The notes under the pieces are model-generated. The model made no database searches, was not told the origin of the DNA, and worked only from the letters and a program-made list of their open reading frames with translations. A stretch of 64,000 nucleotides of DNA from Ochotona curzoniae (lineage: Eukaryota > Chordata > Mammalia > Lagomorpha > Ochotonidae), in NCBI RefSeq assembly GCF_017591425.1, contig NW_024466421.1, positions 434,001-498,000 of the forward strand, written 5' to 3'. The position numbers and the translations under genes are program-made. Below are positions 32,163 through 44,200 of this stretch, piece by piece (the stretch's first letter is position 1; each line of letters begins with the position of its first letter).

Positions 32163-33481
32163 GGTCGACGGACGCTGTGTTTGAACGAACAGACCTGAGT
32201 TTCAATGACAGCTTCCCCTGCCACCTGGCTGCCTACAGGGGAGGGAGGAAATACTGATTACACTGCTGTGGCTCCTCCCAGGCATGGGGCCTAGTTCCCC
32301 CTCGCTCCCTGTGCTCGCCTGGTGCCCATGAGAGCCCTTGGGGTGCAGGTGGCTCCATGCATGCCAGCCCTCAGATCCCAGGCAGAGGCTGAGCCCTGGG
32401 CTCGGCTGAACTGGGGACTAGTCGGTGATGCTGTGAGCCCCGAGGTCTAGTTACAGGCCCCCTGAGAGCTGTGCATCCGCCAGAGGCTCGAGCTGTGCTG
32501 GGAACATGGAGCCGGCAGTGGTAGTCCTCCTGCCTGCTGTGTTGGGGAGGAGGTTGGGGCTTGCTTCTGCACCCCTCATCACTCTCCAATGCCCCGAGCT
32601 GGGACCAGTGTCCCAGGAGCACTTGGAATACTAGCTGTCTTCTTCGCTTGGTATCTGCTGTGCCTGACCCCCCTCTCAACTTTGTACCCTTTCTCATGGC
32701 TGCTCAGGCCCTTCCTCGGAGCGAGGAAGCCAGGGATGCCAGCCCTGGGGGAGCGGCTCCTGCCTTCCTGCTGGGGGCCTCACAGAATCCTCCTGGGCTG
32801 CAGCTCCTGGATCCTGTTTCCAGGACGGAGGCCACAGGTGTGACTGGGAAGAGAGCCATCCCGGACCCAGGTGGAGACCCTGGGCCCACCTGTCCCTGTC
32901 AGTCACAAGCACCTGCTCCCCGACGCCCCGTGGAGCCCTGGAGGGGGGTTACAGAGAAGGCGAATGCTCGGGGGCTTCTCTCCCAAGCTTGCCCACTGCG
33001 AGCCCCAGCTGAACCCCTGGGCCCTTCTGCTCTGTGGGCCGAGACCCTAACTGTTCCGTGGATCTCTCTGCTCCCCAGGAAGGGCTTCTGGGTGGTGTCA
33101 TGCTGCATACCTGGCTCTGTCCCCTAGAGCAGGTGACAGACAGGGGCCCCTGGCAAGGCTCTCAGAGAGAATTCTTACTTCCTCTGGCCGACGGCAAACC
33201 GCTGCCTGTGCCTTCCTGCCCACCGCCCTGGGGCCTGTCCCTGGCTTGGGTGCTGCAGTGGTGGTCACTCCAGGCTCGGAGAAGCCATCCAGTCCCCTCC
33301 AGCAGCCCGAGGCCTGGGTTGCTGGAGTCGGATGTGGGAAGCTGGGAAGACCTGGGACCAGACAGTGGAGAGTGACCAGGAGAGCAGGCCTGGGGTAGGA
33401 CAGTGGCAGTGGAAGGGGTCAGGACTATCCCCCAGGCTGAGTGGAGCTGTGTGTGAGATTTCGGCTTGGGAACAGGGGACC

Positions 33482-33628
33482 TCTCCTGCCTTGGCCTCTT
33501 GCAGCAAGCTGCTCGCACCCCGGGAACCCATCCTGGCACACAGACCCACAGAGCACACGTCTCCTGCCTTGGCCTCTTCCAGCAAGCTGCTCGCACCCCG
33601 GGAACCCGTCCTGGCACACAGTCACACG
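33482..33628. repeat. Tandem duplication, 78-bp unit, two copies
   Basis: tctcctgccttggcctctt recurs at 33,482 and 33,560, followed in both by agcaagctgctcgcaccccg and a near-identical remainder. A few substitutions separate the copies. Confidence 0.93.
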
Positions 33629-34139
33629 TGTGCCTGCTCCCTCGGACACTCACATGAACACACGAGGTGCCGAGCACCTGGGGACAGTCTTGCTCTGCCC
33701 CATGGACTACGTTGTTGACTGGCCTCTCACTGGGGACTACGAGGGGACTTCCTGTCTGGGCTGGAAGCCTGCTGGGAGCCTCACCCATCTCCCAAGGCGC
33801 AGGATGTGAGTCCCAGAGCTGAGGATGGACAAGGCTGGTGTCCTACCTGTGTCCTCTCAGAGCCCACCCCCTGCCCCGACTGAGGATCCCATTTACCTCT
33901 GTGGCCGGTACAGCCCCGTCAGAGGCACGGGGCAAGGGTCGAGCTGTCAGCACAGCTCCCTCCCTGGAAAGCGGGAAGGCTGACCCAGGCAGGACTGCTC
34001 AGGCTGGAGCCACAGCCCCGAGGCCGTTTGCCCTCCCATTACCCAGCTTCCCATCGGCCAAGCTCCTTGTGATGTAGCTGTGCTTGGGAGATCTGGACCC
34101 CTGTGCTGGGCACTGGTGCTGCCCGCTTCTGAAGGCCAA

Positions 34140-34310
34140 GCCTGTAATTAAAACAAGGATTAATCTCTCCCAGCTACCTACTGTCTGCAGCCGGATGAGG
34201 GAACTGTCTCCGTGCTAATTAATGTTATCGCCCACTTGTGTTATTGAGGGGCTTGGTGGGAGCTGAGTGGACACACCACACACACCACAATTAATTACTG
34301 TGATCACCCC
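34140..34310. promoter_or_regulatory. AT-rich putative enhancer with repeated TAATTA sites
   Basis: TGTAATTAAAACAAGGATTAA at the start, GCTAATTAATGTT at about 34,215, and ACAATTAATTACTG at about 34,288. Three palindromic TAATTA-type homeodomain sites occur in 150 bp, between GC-rich stretches. Confidence 0.45.
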
Positions 34311-34534
34311 TTGTGTGCTAAACACAGGCTTGTGGGGGTCCCTTGTGGAGGTCCCTGAAACTCACAGTTGGTGCTTTTCCTTAGATGAGGTGGGCACTTG
34401 CTGGGCCCCCATGGAGACCATCATGGCTTCATGGTGCTGGAGGGACGTGGTGGGTAGAGGCCCCGGCCCTGGGGACCACTTGCTGGTCCTGGCATTGGGT
34501 GCTTTTGCTGCTCAGGTAAGTATTTATTGTTACT

Positions 34535-34805
34535 AGTTTAAGATGTGTGCATTTATTTGAAAGGCAGTGTTACAGAGAGAGGAGGAAGGGGTTGAGCAAG
34601 ATTGTCCATCTCCCCAAGTGGCCACAGGGATCAGGGTTGGGCCAAGTGGAAGCTGGGAGCCTGGAACTTCCTCCTGGTCCCCCACGTGGGTGCAGAGGTC
34701 CAAGCACCTGGGCCGCTTTACGATGCTTGCAGATGCATTAGCAGGGAGCTGGATGGGAAGCAGGACAGCCAGGACTTGAGCGAGTACTCAGGCGGAATGC
34801 CCTGT
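34535..34805 (-). mobile_element. CSINE, minus strand
   Basis: On the plus strand: tttgaaaggcagtgttacag, gagcctggaacttcctcctg, cccacgtgggtgcagaggtc and agggagctggatgggaagca, i.e. a reversed CSINE with its tail at the left. Confidence 0.9.
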
Positions 34806-35683
34806 GGAGTCCTTTCAATCCCCCTCCAGTCCTCCTGTTAAACAGACACAGAATTCAGCACTAGATGGTGGACAGTCCCCACAGACGCCATCACATTGGC
34901 TGTTTTCCGGGAGGGTCAAACCTGTTTGGTGGGGTAGAGGGCCTGGGTTGCTTCCCTGTGGGGTCTGCGCTGGGGGTGACCTTGGACCACGGAGACCACA
35001 GACCCAGGAGGTCCTTTCCCTTGGGGGCGGGGCATACAACAGGGTTTGGTGTTTAATGTCTCACCTCTGACCTCCAGAGCCAAGAGGAAGTCCAGCTGCC
35101 CAGGAGGCTGCAGCATCATGCCCAGGGCTCCAGCCAGCTGGGGCTCCTGGCCTGATTCAGCCCCTGTCTGCCCCGCACCTGTCCTGAGCCGCCCCACGCA
35201 GGCCCCCTTGGAGACCCCGGCTCACCATGGTGGCCGCCGCCACCTCCTCCTGGCTGCCTCCCTGGTGACCCAGCTGTGGATTCTGTTCTCTTCTCGAGCA
35301 ACTGGGGACAGCCTTGTCGGCCTTGTTCTATGTGCATCCCTTGAGCCTGGCCAGCCTGGGGGACTGACCTCTGACTCTTGGGCCCCAGCTGTTAGCGGGA
35401 GGCAGTGCTGGGCTGTCTTTGTGCCCCAGGGTGAGATAAGGTGGCACCGGCCACTGTGCCCACGTCCCCGTGGTGACCACCCTCCCACTGGCCAGCGCCC
35501 TCCAAAGTGCACCTGGTGGCAGAGTGCCCGGGAGTGTTCTGAAGACCCCAGCCTGGCCTGCTGCAGAGGGAGGCCAGAAGGATGCTTGCTTGGCTGAGAG
35601 GGCTGCGGTCCCTCCCGGATGCTGGAACAGCTGCTCAGTCTGCAAGCCCCGTCCCCCGCCCTCCCCGAAGGAGGCTGAGTGGT

Positions 35684-35735
35684 GGGTAATTACCGCCACC
35701 GCGGCGGAAACCGCCTTGAAAGGAGGGAAATGAGG
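35684..35735. promoter_or_regulatory. Small putative regulatory element (GGTAATTACC core)
   Basis: The palindrome GGTAATTACC is followed by a CG-rich palindromic stretch ccgcggcgg and CTTTGAA-like text reversed (ttgaaagg). Such a compact mix is unusual in this desert. Confidence 0.35.
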
Positions 35736-36145
35736 AGGGTGGGCAGGAAGTACCCTTCCCCCTCCCCGTGGGCCAGGACTCTGCAGTCCTCGCCTAGCAG
35801 CAGCTCTGCCCAAGTCTGGGTCCAAGAAGTAAGGGCCCAGCTCTGAGGCTGCACGCGGCCCTGGGTGCCTTGTATCTGCCCAGAGCCCTAGAGGTGGCTG
35901 ATCTGGACCTGTCCTCGGAAGAGTAGCAAACAGTGGCCAGGAGCCACCTCCAGGAAGGTCCCTGAGGGCTGTGCCCCTCCATCCCCCACCCCCCGCAGCG
36001 GACCCTGGGCTGAGTCCTGGGAGCAGTCAGAGCAGGAAGTCAAGGTCAAATGATGAGAGAGGCCCAGGGTCAAAGTCAGCCTGAGAGTGCCTCAGAACAC
36101 CTTGGAGGGGGTAAGCCAGAGACCTTGGGAGAGAGCAAGTTCACC

Positions 36146-36428
36146 GATTTATTTATTTGTAAAGATTTCATTATTTGAAAGACAGATACAGAGAAAGAAA
36201 AGCAGAGAGGTCTTCCAATTGCTAGGTCCCCTCCCCAAATGGATGCAGAAGCCATGATTGGCCGAAGCCAGGAGCCTGGAGCTTCATCTGGGTCCCCGAC
36301 ATGGGCCCAAGCACACCAGCAGGGAACTGGATCAGCAGTGAAGCAGGACTGAGACTGGCGCCCTTGTGGGATGCCAACCTGGAGGCAGCAGCTTTGCTTG
36401 TGAGGCCACAGTGCCTACATTTTTTAAA
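36146..36428 (-). mobile_element. CSINE, minus strand
   Basis: On the plus strand: atttatttgtaaagatttca, ttgaaagacagatacagaga, agaggtcttccaattgctag, aggagcctggagcttcatct and the reversed head ending gaggccacagtgcc. Full length, moderately diverged. Confidence 0.92.
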
Positions 36429-37721
36429 GCCAAGTTTTTATCCAAGCCCCTGTCTCTCCATACTTCGGGGCACACTTGAGATCCCAGGCCCCTGATCAAG
36501 GGACAGGCCCCTGGGGACTGCTGGCCTGGCACGGGTGGCCGAGGGACATGCATTGCAGCTTCCACGGGAGCCCGGTGCTGCAGCCCTGCAGCCTGTGTGG
36601 TCAGGACGGGAGGTGGGTCCCCATGGAGCAGCCAGCCTCGGCCCAGCTGCAGAGCCTGGAGTGTCTGTCTCCTCATGGTCGGCTCTTGCCCCTTGCTGAC
36701 CCTCTGTCCTTACTGTCCACTTTTGGGGACATCGCTGTCCTTGTCATAGTGGCCATGGTGCCTGCTGCCTCTTGGAGTTGGGTGCACCATGGGAAGATTG
36801 TGAGAACCACGCGTGTTTGTTGGTGGGTGCAGGCCCGGGGGCGGGGGAGGCGGGGGGACTGCTCTTGGGAGGGGCTTGAGAGCGAGGATTGAGAGGTGGG
36901 ATTCTGGCTGGGAGGGGCCGCCAGGGGCAGCTGTCGCTCTGCCACTGGGGGAGTAGGGCGCCAGCGGGCTCCCTGCTCATCTCCAGAAGGTGACATTTGA
37001 AAGGAGGGGGCCTGGGGCTCACTTAACATTTGAGTGTGGTGCTGGGGAGTACTCCCCGGGGCCCGGAGCATCTGCAGATGCTGCAGGCTGAGGTAGCCAC
37101 GGATGAGTGTGTGTGGGCACAGCTCGGAGCTCAGCAACCAGAGCTGAGTCCCTGTGGCCCAGGGAGGCCCTGTGGGGCCAGGGTCTGACCTCTTGGCCAT
37201 CTGCCACCTATGCTAGGACCCTTGGACCTGATCTTCTTCTGGATTCCCATGAAGCTGATCTGCCACTACTGCCGGCTGCACGCCTGGACCCCAGGCTGCC
37301 TTCTCTGTGCACAGCCCTCTCTACCACCTGGGTCTGATCTGGGGTGTCATCACAGGGTGTTGGGGCTGCCTCGCCCCTCGCTCTATGCTCCCTTCCTAAG
37401 GGGCACTGTCTTCCCTCCCTGACCCTGAGTCACTGAGACGGTCCCTAGGGCTCTGTCTCCATCTGCCCTGTCCACATGGGGAGGGGGAAGGGGGAGGCCA
37501 GTCACTTGGCAGGACTGGGGGCCACTCCCCCTGGCAGCCACCAAGTGGCTGGTTGGCTGGGCAGGGCCCCAGTTCCTATACAGGAGCTTGGTGGGGGATT
37601 ATTGAGGGAGTGAGATGGGGCTACACTGCCCCAGGTGCCCCAAGAGGCTCTTCTGGAGCCATGAGTTAGAGAAAGTCCAGGAGGCCCAGGTTGGTTTGTG
37701 GGAGCTGAACAGAACCAGCAA

Positions 37722-37940
37722 CAGCCAGCACTGGCTGTGCGGGGAGCACACCGTCTCCTGGTGGCTCCTGGGCGGTGGAGTCGGATGCAGGGTCAGCACT
37801 GGCTGTGCGGGGAGCACACCGTCTCCAGGTGGCACCTGGGTGGTGGAGCAGGATGCAGGGTCAGCACTGGCAGTGCGGGGAGCACACCGTCTCCTGGTGG
37901 CTCCTGGGTGGTGGAGCAGGATGCGGGGTCAGCACACCAG
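37722..37940. repeat. Tandem repeat, 68-bp unit, about 3.2 copies
   Basis: ggtcagcact at 37,791 and 37,859 and ggtcagcac at 37,927 mark a strict 68-bp period. Each unit holds gtgcggggagcacaccgtct. Units are over 90 percent alike by eye. Confidence 0.93.
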
Positions 37941-38634
37941 CCTGATGTGTGCCGGCGTGTTTTACAGCATGGCCAAGCACTGAATGCACCTGACACCTGA
38001 GAGTGAAGAGTAGCCCTGTCACGTGGCAGATCAGGGGCCGTGTCCGTCAGCGCCAGCGTGAGTCTCCTGGGCTGTCTGCCTGGCCAGGGAGCCCTGCTGT
38101 GGCCACCTGGGCCCCTGTCTCCACCTGGCTGGGGACATGTCAGGACAGGGTCAGGAGAGGAGGAGAGGAGCTACCCTGGTCTGGGAGGCGAGAAAGGAGA
38201 GCATCTTCCACAGGAGACAGAGAACACAGAGGGAGGCCTTCTCTGGCTGTCCTTGTAGCTAGCAGGGCAAACACTGCCAGCTCTCTTACCAAGGGAGGAA
38301 GCTGACACTCATAGCAGTGAGTGGCAGCTCAGGGTCACGGTCAGTTGTGTGTGCTGGGGCCATTTCCTCCTCAGTGATGGGGGAACCCTATCCTTGCAGG
38401 ATGCCAGGGCTGCTCTGGGTGTGTGCTGGCTCCTGGACACACTGGGCTCACAGAGTGAGACACGTGTGTGCACTACTGTGCATGCAGGTGGCTGCATGAC
38501 ATGTGTCTGATTGTTGCCCCATCCCTCCAGCTCTCCTCCCTCAGCTTCTTCTGTTGTTCTGACCTGTGTCTGCCACTGAAGGTCCCTGTGGTCAAAATGA
38601 CCAGCTTCTAGGGGCTCAGTCTTGCAGTTCATCC

Positions 38635-39568
38635 ATCTACCTTTTCACGAATCAATCCGTCTCTGCATCCATCCATCCATTCATCTCTGCATCGATTGAT
38701 CGATCCATCCATCCATCCTTCCATCCATCCTTCCTTCCATCCATCCTTCCATCATCCATCCATCCATGCATCCATCCATCTATCCTTTTATCCATCCATC
38801 CACCCATCCATCCTTCCATCCACCCATCCTTCCACCCATCCTTCTATCCTTCTATCCGTCCATCCATCCTTCCATCCATCCATCCTTCTATTCTTCCATC
38901 ATCCATCCATCCATGCATGCATCCATCCATCCTTCCTTCCATCCATCCATCCATCCTTCCACCCATCCTTCTATCCTTCTATCCTTCTATCCATCCATCC
39001 ATCCACCCATCCTTCCACCCATCCTTCTATCCATCCATCCATCCACCCATCCATCCTTCCACCCATCCTTCTATCCATCCATCCTTCTATCCATCCATCC
39101 ATCCATCCATCCTTCCATCCTTCTATCCATCCATCCTTCTATCCATCCATCCATCCATCCATCCTTCCATCCTTCTATCCATCCATCCTTCTATCCATCC
39201 ATCCACCCATCCATCCTTCCATCCATCCTTCCATCCATCCATCCTTCTATTCTTCCATCATCCATCCATCCATGCATCCATCCATCCATCCATCCTTCCT
39301 TCCATCCATGCATCCATCCTTCCATCATCCATCCATCCTTCTATCCTTCCATCCATCCATCCATGCATCCATCCATCCATCCATGCATCCATCCATCCAT
39401 CTATCCTTTCATCCATCCATCCACCCATCCTTCTATCCTTCCATCCTTCCATCCATCCATCCATCCTTCCATCCTTCCATCCTTCTATCCATCCATCCTT
39501 CTATCCATCCATCCTTCCATCCATCCTTCTATCCTTCCATCCTTCCATCCATCCATCCATCCATCCTT

Positions 39569-39605
<37 letters not shown>

Positions 39606-39610
39606 AAGCT
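38635..39610. repeat. ATCC/TTCC tetranucleotide array, nearly 1 kb, with CCAG end
   Basis: Dominated by catccatcc with ttcc and tatcc variants. Blocks such as catcatccatccatccatgc recur at a distance, showing higher-order duplication. It ends in about ten CCAG units (39,568-39,606). Long His/Pro/Ser/Ile frames here are artefacts. Confidence 0.96.
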
Positions 39611-40194
39611 GCCTGTCCATGTCACGCTGTGTTCTGCTCTAGAAAGACCCAGACATCCTTTCTGCTCACACAGTTCTCTGCAGATGACTTCTCAATCTGA
39701 TCTGACCACCTTCCTTCAGGCAGGGTCAGAGGCAGCCAGATGCTTCTTGCTGGTCTGTGCTGGTGGCCTGATAATGTGCTGTGCAGGTACACACATCCCA
39801 ACTACATCGTGATACATGCAATGCAACATGCACACATAGGAACACACACAAGTACATACACAGACACACACGTGTAAGCAGACACACATGCCTGGCTGCC
39901 TCTGGAGAATGCCTGGGAGGCAACCCAAGGCCCCGAGCTTGACAGTTTCATGTGAGCTGCTTTGAGTTCTGATCTCTGCCTGCGACCTTCTTGGGGCCTT
40001 TGGCATTTGTCTTGCTCAGTCGACATGTCCTTGGGGAAAAAAGCCACTTTCTGCACTGGCTGAGCAGCCCCTTGGCTGCTGAGGACCCGTGCTCGGGGAG
40101 CGGAGACAGGATGGTGCTCCCAGCGCCTCCGTTGCGCTCCCCCTCCCCCGGCTGCTGCCGCATGCTTGCCAAGCCCAGGCTGGAGCAGGCTGGC

Positions 40195-40330
40195 AGCCGA
40201 TGTGTTTATTTGCCTGGCGGCGGGGGTGGGCGGGAAGGCGCAGAGGTAATTGGTACATTTTGTAAGCAATCATCTCCTGGCACCTTCTGCCGCAGCGTGA
40301 GGCTGGCCCAATCCTGTTCAGCCCGGCCTG
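40195..40330. promoter_or_regulatory. Putative enhancer with forkhead and homeodomain-like sites
   Basis: TGTTTATTTG (forkhead-like) at about 40,201, GGTAATTGG at about 40,245, and GTAAGCAATCATC at about 40,263. The island contrasts with the GC-rich flanks. Confidence 0.38.
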
Positions 40331-40469
40331 AGGTCTGGTGCCGCCCTCCCCTCCCCCCTTCCCCGACAGCCTCACGCCTCTCTTCTGGAAAGTCCCCGTT
40401 ACTGGCCTCCCTCCTGGCGCTGCCGGACACCTTGCGCTCTCCTGGCATGCAGATGGAGAGGGGTGCCCA

Positions 40470-40479
40470 GCGCCCCCTG
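40470..40479 (-). promoter_or_regulatory. Candidate CTCF core, minus orientation
   Basis: The minus strand reads CAGGGGGCGC, the invariant half of the CTCF motif. The first half of the motif is poorer. Confidence 0.35.
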
Positions 40480-41139
40480 GGCAGGCGAGGAGGTTGGCAG
40501 AAGTTGCTCATTTCCATCCAGGCCCAAGCAGGATGCGAGGGGCTTCATCTGGGTTGGTGGCCTCCCCACACTATGCAGCCCAGAGCCAGGCAGGGGCGAC
40601 TCACAGCTCTGTAAGCACCAGCTGTGGGCATTGGTGGGACTCAGTCCCAGGCCCTGCTGGCCAACACTGCCCATGGCGGGACCACCGGAGGTTTGAAAAC
40701 CACCAATCATTAGGGTGTAGGCCAGTTGACCCCTGAGCTCTGAGCCATGCCATCGCACAGGTCACACATGTGTGTTTTACATGCCCGCAGTGCATGCTCA
40801 CATGTATGCAGTGCTGGGCTTAGTGTCTCGGCCCACACAGAGGTCCCGCTCTCCAAGTCCTCAACACTGGAGGGGCCCTGGACATGACGTCAGGGCTGTG
40901 GCAGCGCTCTGCGGGGAGCGAGGCTTGCACAGGGAAACGTCCTGGCATTGATGCTGGCATCGCCCATGAGACCGTGTCCATGGACACTGCGATCCCCTCC
41001 CAGCAATGCAGGACCCCTCATGTTCACACACGTGTTCACACACAGGCGCCCAGCACCCACTGGCTGCTCAGCCTTCACAAGCTGCTGACTGCACCCTTCC
41101 AACAAGTTCTTGGGTTCAATCAGAGTCTGCTCTAACTAC

Positions 41140-41270
41140 ACATCCACCTATTTATCTATTCCCACCCCTTCATCCATCCTTCCATCCAACCATCCATCCA
41201 CCCACCCACCCACCTAACCATCCGTTCATCTATCCATCAATACACTCACCCATCTGCCTGTAATTCACCC
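41140..41270. repeat. Short CATC/CACC tetranucleotide repeat
   Basis: Degenerate ccatccaaccatccatccac units, about 130 bp. Confidence 0.88.
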
Positions 41271-44200
41271 AACCAGAAAATTCTCATTGCTTCAGGAAGT
41301 ATTTGCCATGCTCTCCCTCTGTGTTAGCCCCTTGGGTTCCTAGAATGAGGTCTCTGTGGGCTCCGCCTCCTCTGAGGAGGGTTCCAGGTCAGTGGAAGCA
41401 TACCCCCCAGTGGCTGGGCTCTGTGCTGTGTAGGGTCTCTGGGGAGTGTGGTGGCTGTGGGGAGGGACTCCCTGTACGCTGAAGGTGGTGGGTCTCTGGC
41501 TGCCCTGGCTTTGTCACCTGTAAGGTGTGCATGGCACTGATACCTCCTCACCCCGACTGCTCTGAGCAAAGAGCTGCTTAAAGTGGTGCAGGGCATATTG
41601 CTGGGGAGTGCCGTGCTCACGAGAGACAGACATGGAACTTCTAAATTTATCCTTTGCATTTAAAAATATTACAGCCCAGAGGGTCTGTGTGCCCCCAGCC
41701 AAGAACGTGGTTAGGCACAACTGCTTAGGAGGAGCGTAAAGTAGCTGCACGCAGAAGCCCGTCCCAGTATGGCGGGAAGCCCGCCTAGTCCCTGACCCTG
41801 AAACTGTGGCTCGGTATTGTTTCTGGAAGGTTCCACTTTACAGTGTGGCGGTCACTAGCTTACAGGTCAAGTGAGTGCTGAAGCCTCATGTGGTCAGAGC
41901 AGTGATGGGAAACAGGGGGCACAGTGCCCAGTGAGCTCTAGGGGGGTTAGGGACTGGAAGCCAGATGAGGGTGTGTCCTGCAGGGAGGAGCCAGCAGAAG
42001 CCCAGGTCTGAGAGCCAAGTGTCCTTTCCAGGGCAGGCAAGGTGCGACTTGGAGGTCAGAACCATTCTGCAGGCTGGTAGACTGAGGGGGCCGGGGATGC
42101 ATGCTCGTGGAGTAGCCTGTCTCCGCCCTTTCCCACTCCTCCTGGTGCTGAAGTCTAAGCTAGGAACCCGGCCAGGCCCGTCTGGTGAGCAAGGAGTGTG
42201 CGTAGCAGGCACAAACATGAGCAGACGCCATCTGCATGCTGGCCTCTGCAGGGCTGGCCAGAAGTGAGGTCAGGGAGCAAGAGCTGGGAACTTACTGTGT
42301 CCTGGGCAACTGGGGCCACAGGGAGCTGGGGGCTGCAGCATCCAGCATAGTGCCAGTGCACCCCAATATTGCGGGTGAGTGTGGGTAGGCCGGCCTGAGC
42401 TCTGGAGGTTTGCTGGAGCATCCTGCCCCCACTCCATGGCACCTGGCTGACCGCTGCTGCCCAGCCTAAGTGGGCAGTGTAGCTGGGCTCCAGTCTTGGC
42501 ACCTTCTCTCCAGACACCAGCCAGGAGCAGCGGGCTCCACCCTGCAGGGGAGACACCTGGCTGCAGGGGTGCAGGGTGGCTGCCATCATCCCTGTTTTCT
42601 GCTGGGCTGGGAACGGAGAGCAGTGCCACCCTCGGCAGCTGGCCAGTGTGCAGGCCCAGAGGCCTGGGGCCTGCTCTTATCCACTGCACTTGCCTTTCAC
42701 TGGGCAGCTCCATGTCCCACACTGTCCCTTCTGGATGGGCTCACAGAGGTCAAACACCCTGCATTCTGGTTTGAAGCCTCCCAGGGCTGGTTCTGCTACC
42801 CTTCCTGGCCTCGGGGGCAGGTCTGAAGCAGGTGAGTAGGGCCAGCCCTCCCCAGGGAGGGTGCAGCAGAGGGACCTGATGCAGAAGCCGGAGTGTGGTG
42901 TCTCATCTCACGGACAGGGGTACACCCAGCAGCCTGTGACCACTCACACAGCTGGAAGCAGTAAGTTGGGGCTGCTCAGGGGGCCTGGATGCACACAGTA
43001 GGTGGGCCACAGTGGGGAGCCCGCGGTTGCTGGCCAGCTCCTGTGTGCAAGAACCCGAGTGTGGCAGGTGGGGTGTGCCCTGGCTGCAGGGCACAGGAGT
43101 GCCCAGGGCAGGCGTGGGACTGGGCAGGATGTCTCAGGGCTGCAGGCTGTCAGACCCCTGGACCCCGTGTTGAGGGATGAGGGTCGTCTGGAGGAGGCTG
43201 GAGGCTGTGCAGCGCACACAGGCCCTGCCCTTCAGCCGACAGGAAGGATACGCAGGAGCGCAGACGAGCCGAGTCCGGGGGGGTGGGGGTGGGAGAGGGA
43301 GGTGGGGCCTTCAGAGGAGTCTGCCTCGGGAAGGCTTCCTGGAAGAGACAGCTCGCTGTGAGTTCCTAGGCGTAGGCTGGGTTACAGGGACCCATGGGGC
43401 CTACCCCACCTCCACTTGCTCACTGCCAGCCAAGAGCTGGGACCCTGTGATGGGGGAAGCAGTCAGCCTGGGGACAGGCGAGGGCTGTGAACTCCTTCCT
43501 CATTGGCCCCCTTGCCCCGGGCTGTGGGTGGCAGATGGAACTGCTGAGTTGAATAAATTAGGGCACGGCCACTTCCAGCAGACAGCATGAGAAGCAGCTT
43601 GTGTTCCAGGAGGAGGGGCACTCTTGGCCTCCCTCTGCCCTGTGCCCTGGCTGGCTGAGGTGCTGTTGGGGTCCTTGTTTGTGAAGTATCTGCCAGGAGC
43701 AGCAGGAGGCAGGGGGACCCAGGCAGGCCGTGTTCAAGGCCGTGGTCTTGGGCAGGTAGAAGCTCTGGTGCTGGGCAGCTGGCTGCCTAGGACCCTCGGC
43801 CGGGCCTTCTGGGAGCTATGTGCAGGGGCGGAGGAAGTGCAGGCCCGGACCCAGGCCCAGGTGTCGACGCGGGGATTTGGCCACAGCAGGAAGGGTGGGT
43901 GACTGACATATTAGAGGACAGGTGTCATGGGGCAGTACCCGTGTGACCAGCCCAGAGCAAGAGTTTGCAAATTGCATCTGAGGCAACCTCGGTGGCCACT
44001 CCCAAGGTAGGACTGCAGGCTCCTGCATTTGTGCTGGGGAAGCTGGCTCTGTAGCATCACTACGGTGTGAGCTGCCTGCCCTGGTGTCCCGGCTCCCATG
44101 CCCTCCACAGCAGGGCCGCGACACCTGTCAGTGAGGACCACTACCCCTGACCCACTGCCTCAGGAGGTATACTCTGTGAGGGTCGGCGGCTGGCCTAGGG

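Larger units (their letters stand above)
26950..38600. other. Gene-poor GC-rich desert, first part
   Basis: No coding gene can be supported here. Open frames lack splice sites and recognisable domains. Listed separately are AT-rich islands (27.5, 29.1, 34.2, 35.7 kb), a young SINE, two older SINEs, and short tandem duplications at 33.5 and 37.7 kb. Confidence 0.6.

Noticed and set aside
38566..39812. Three overlapping frames of 330-360 residues (His/Pro/Ser/Ile)
   Set aside because: An ATCC array read in its three frames.
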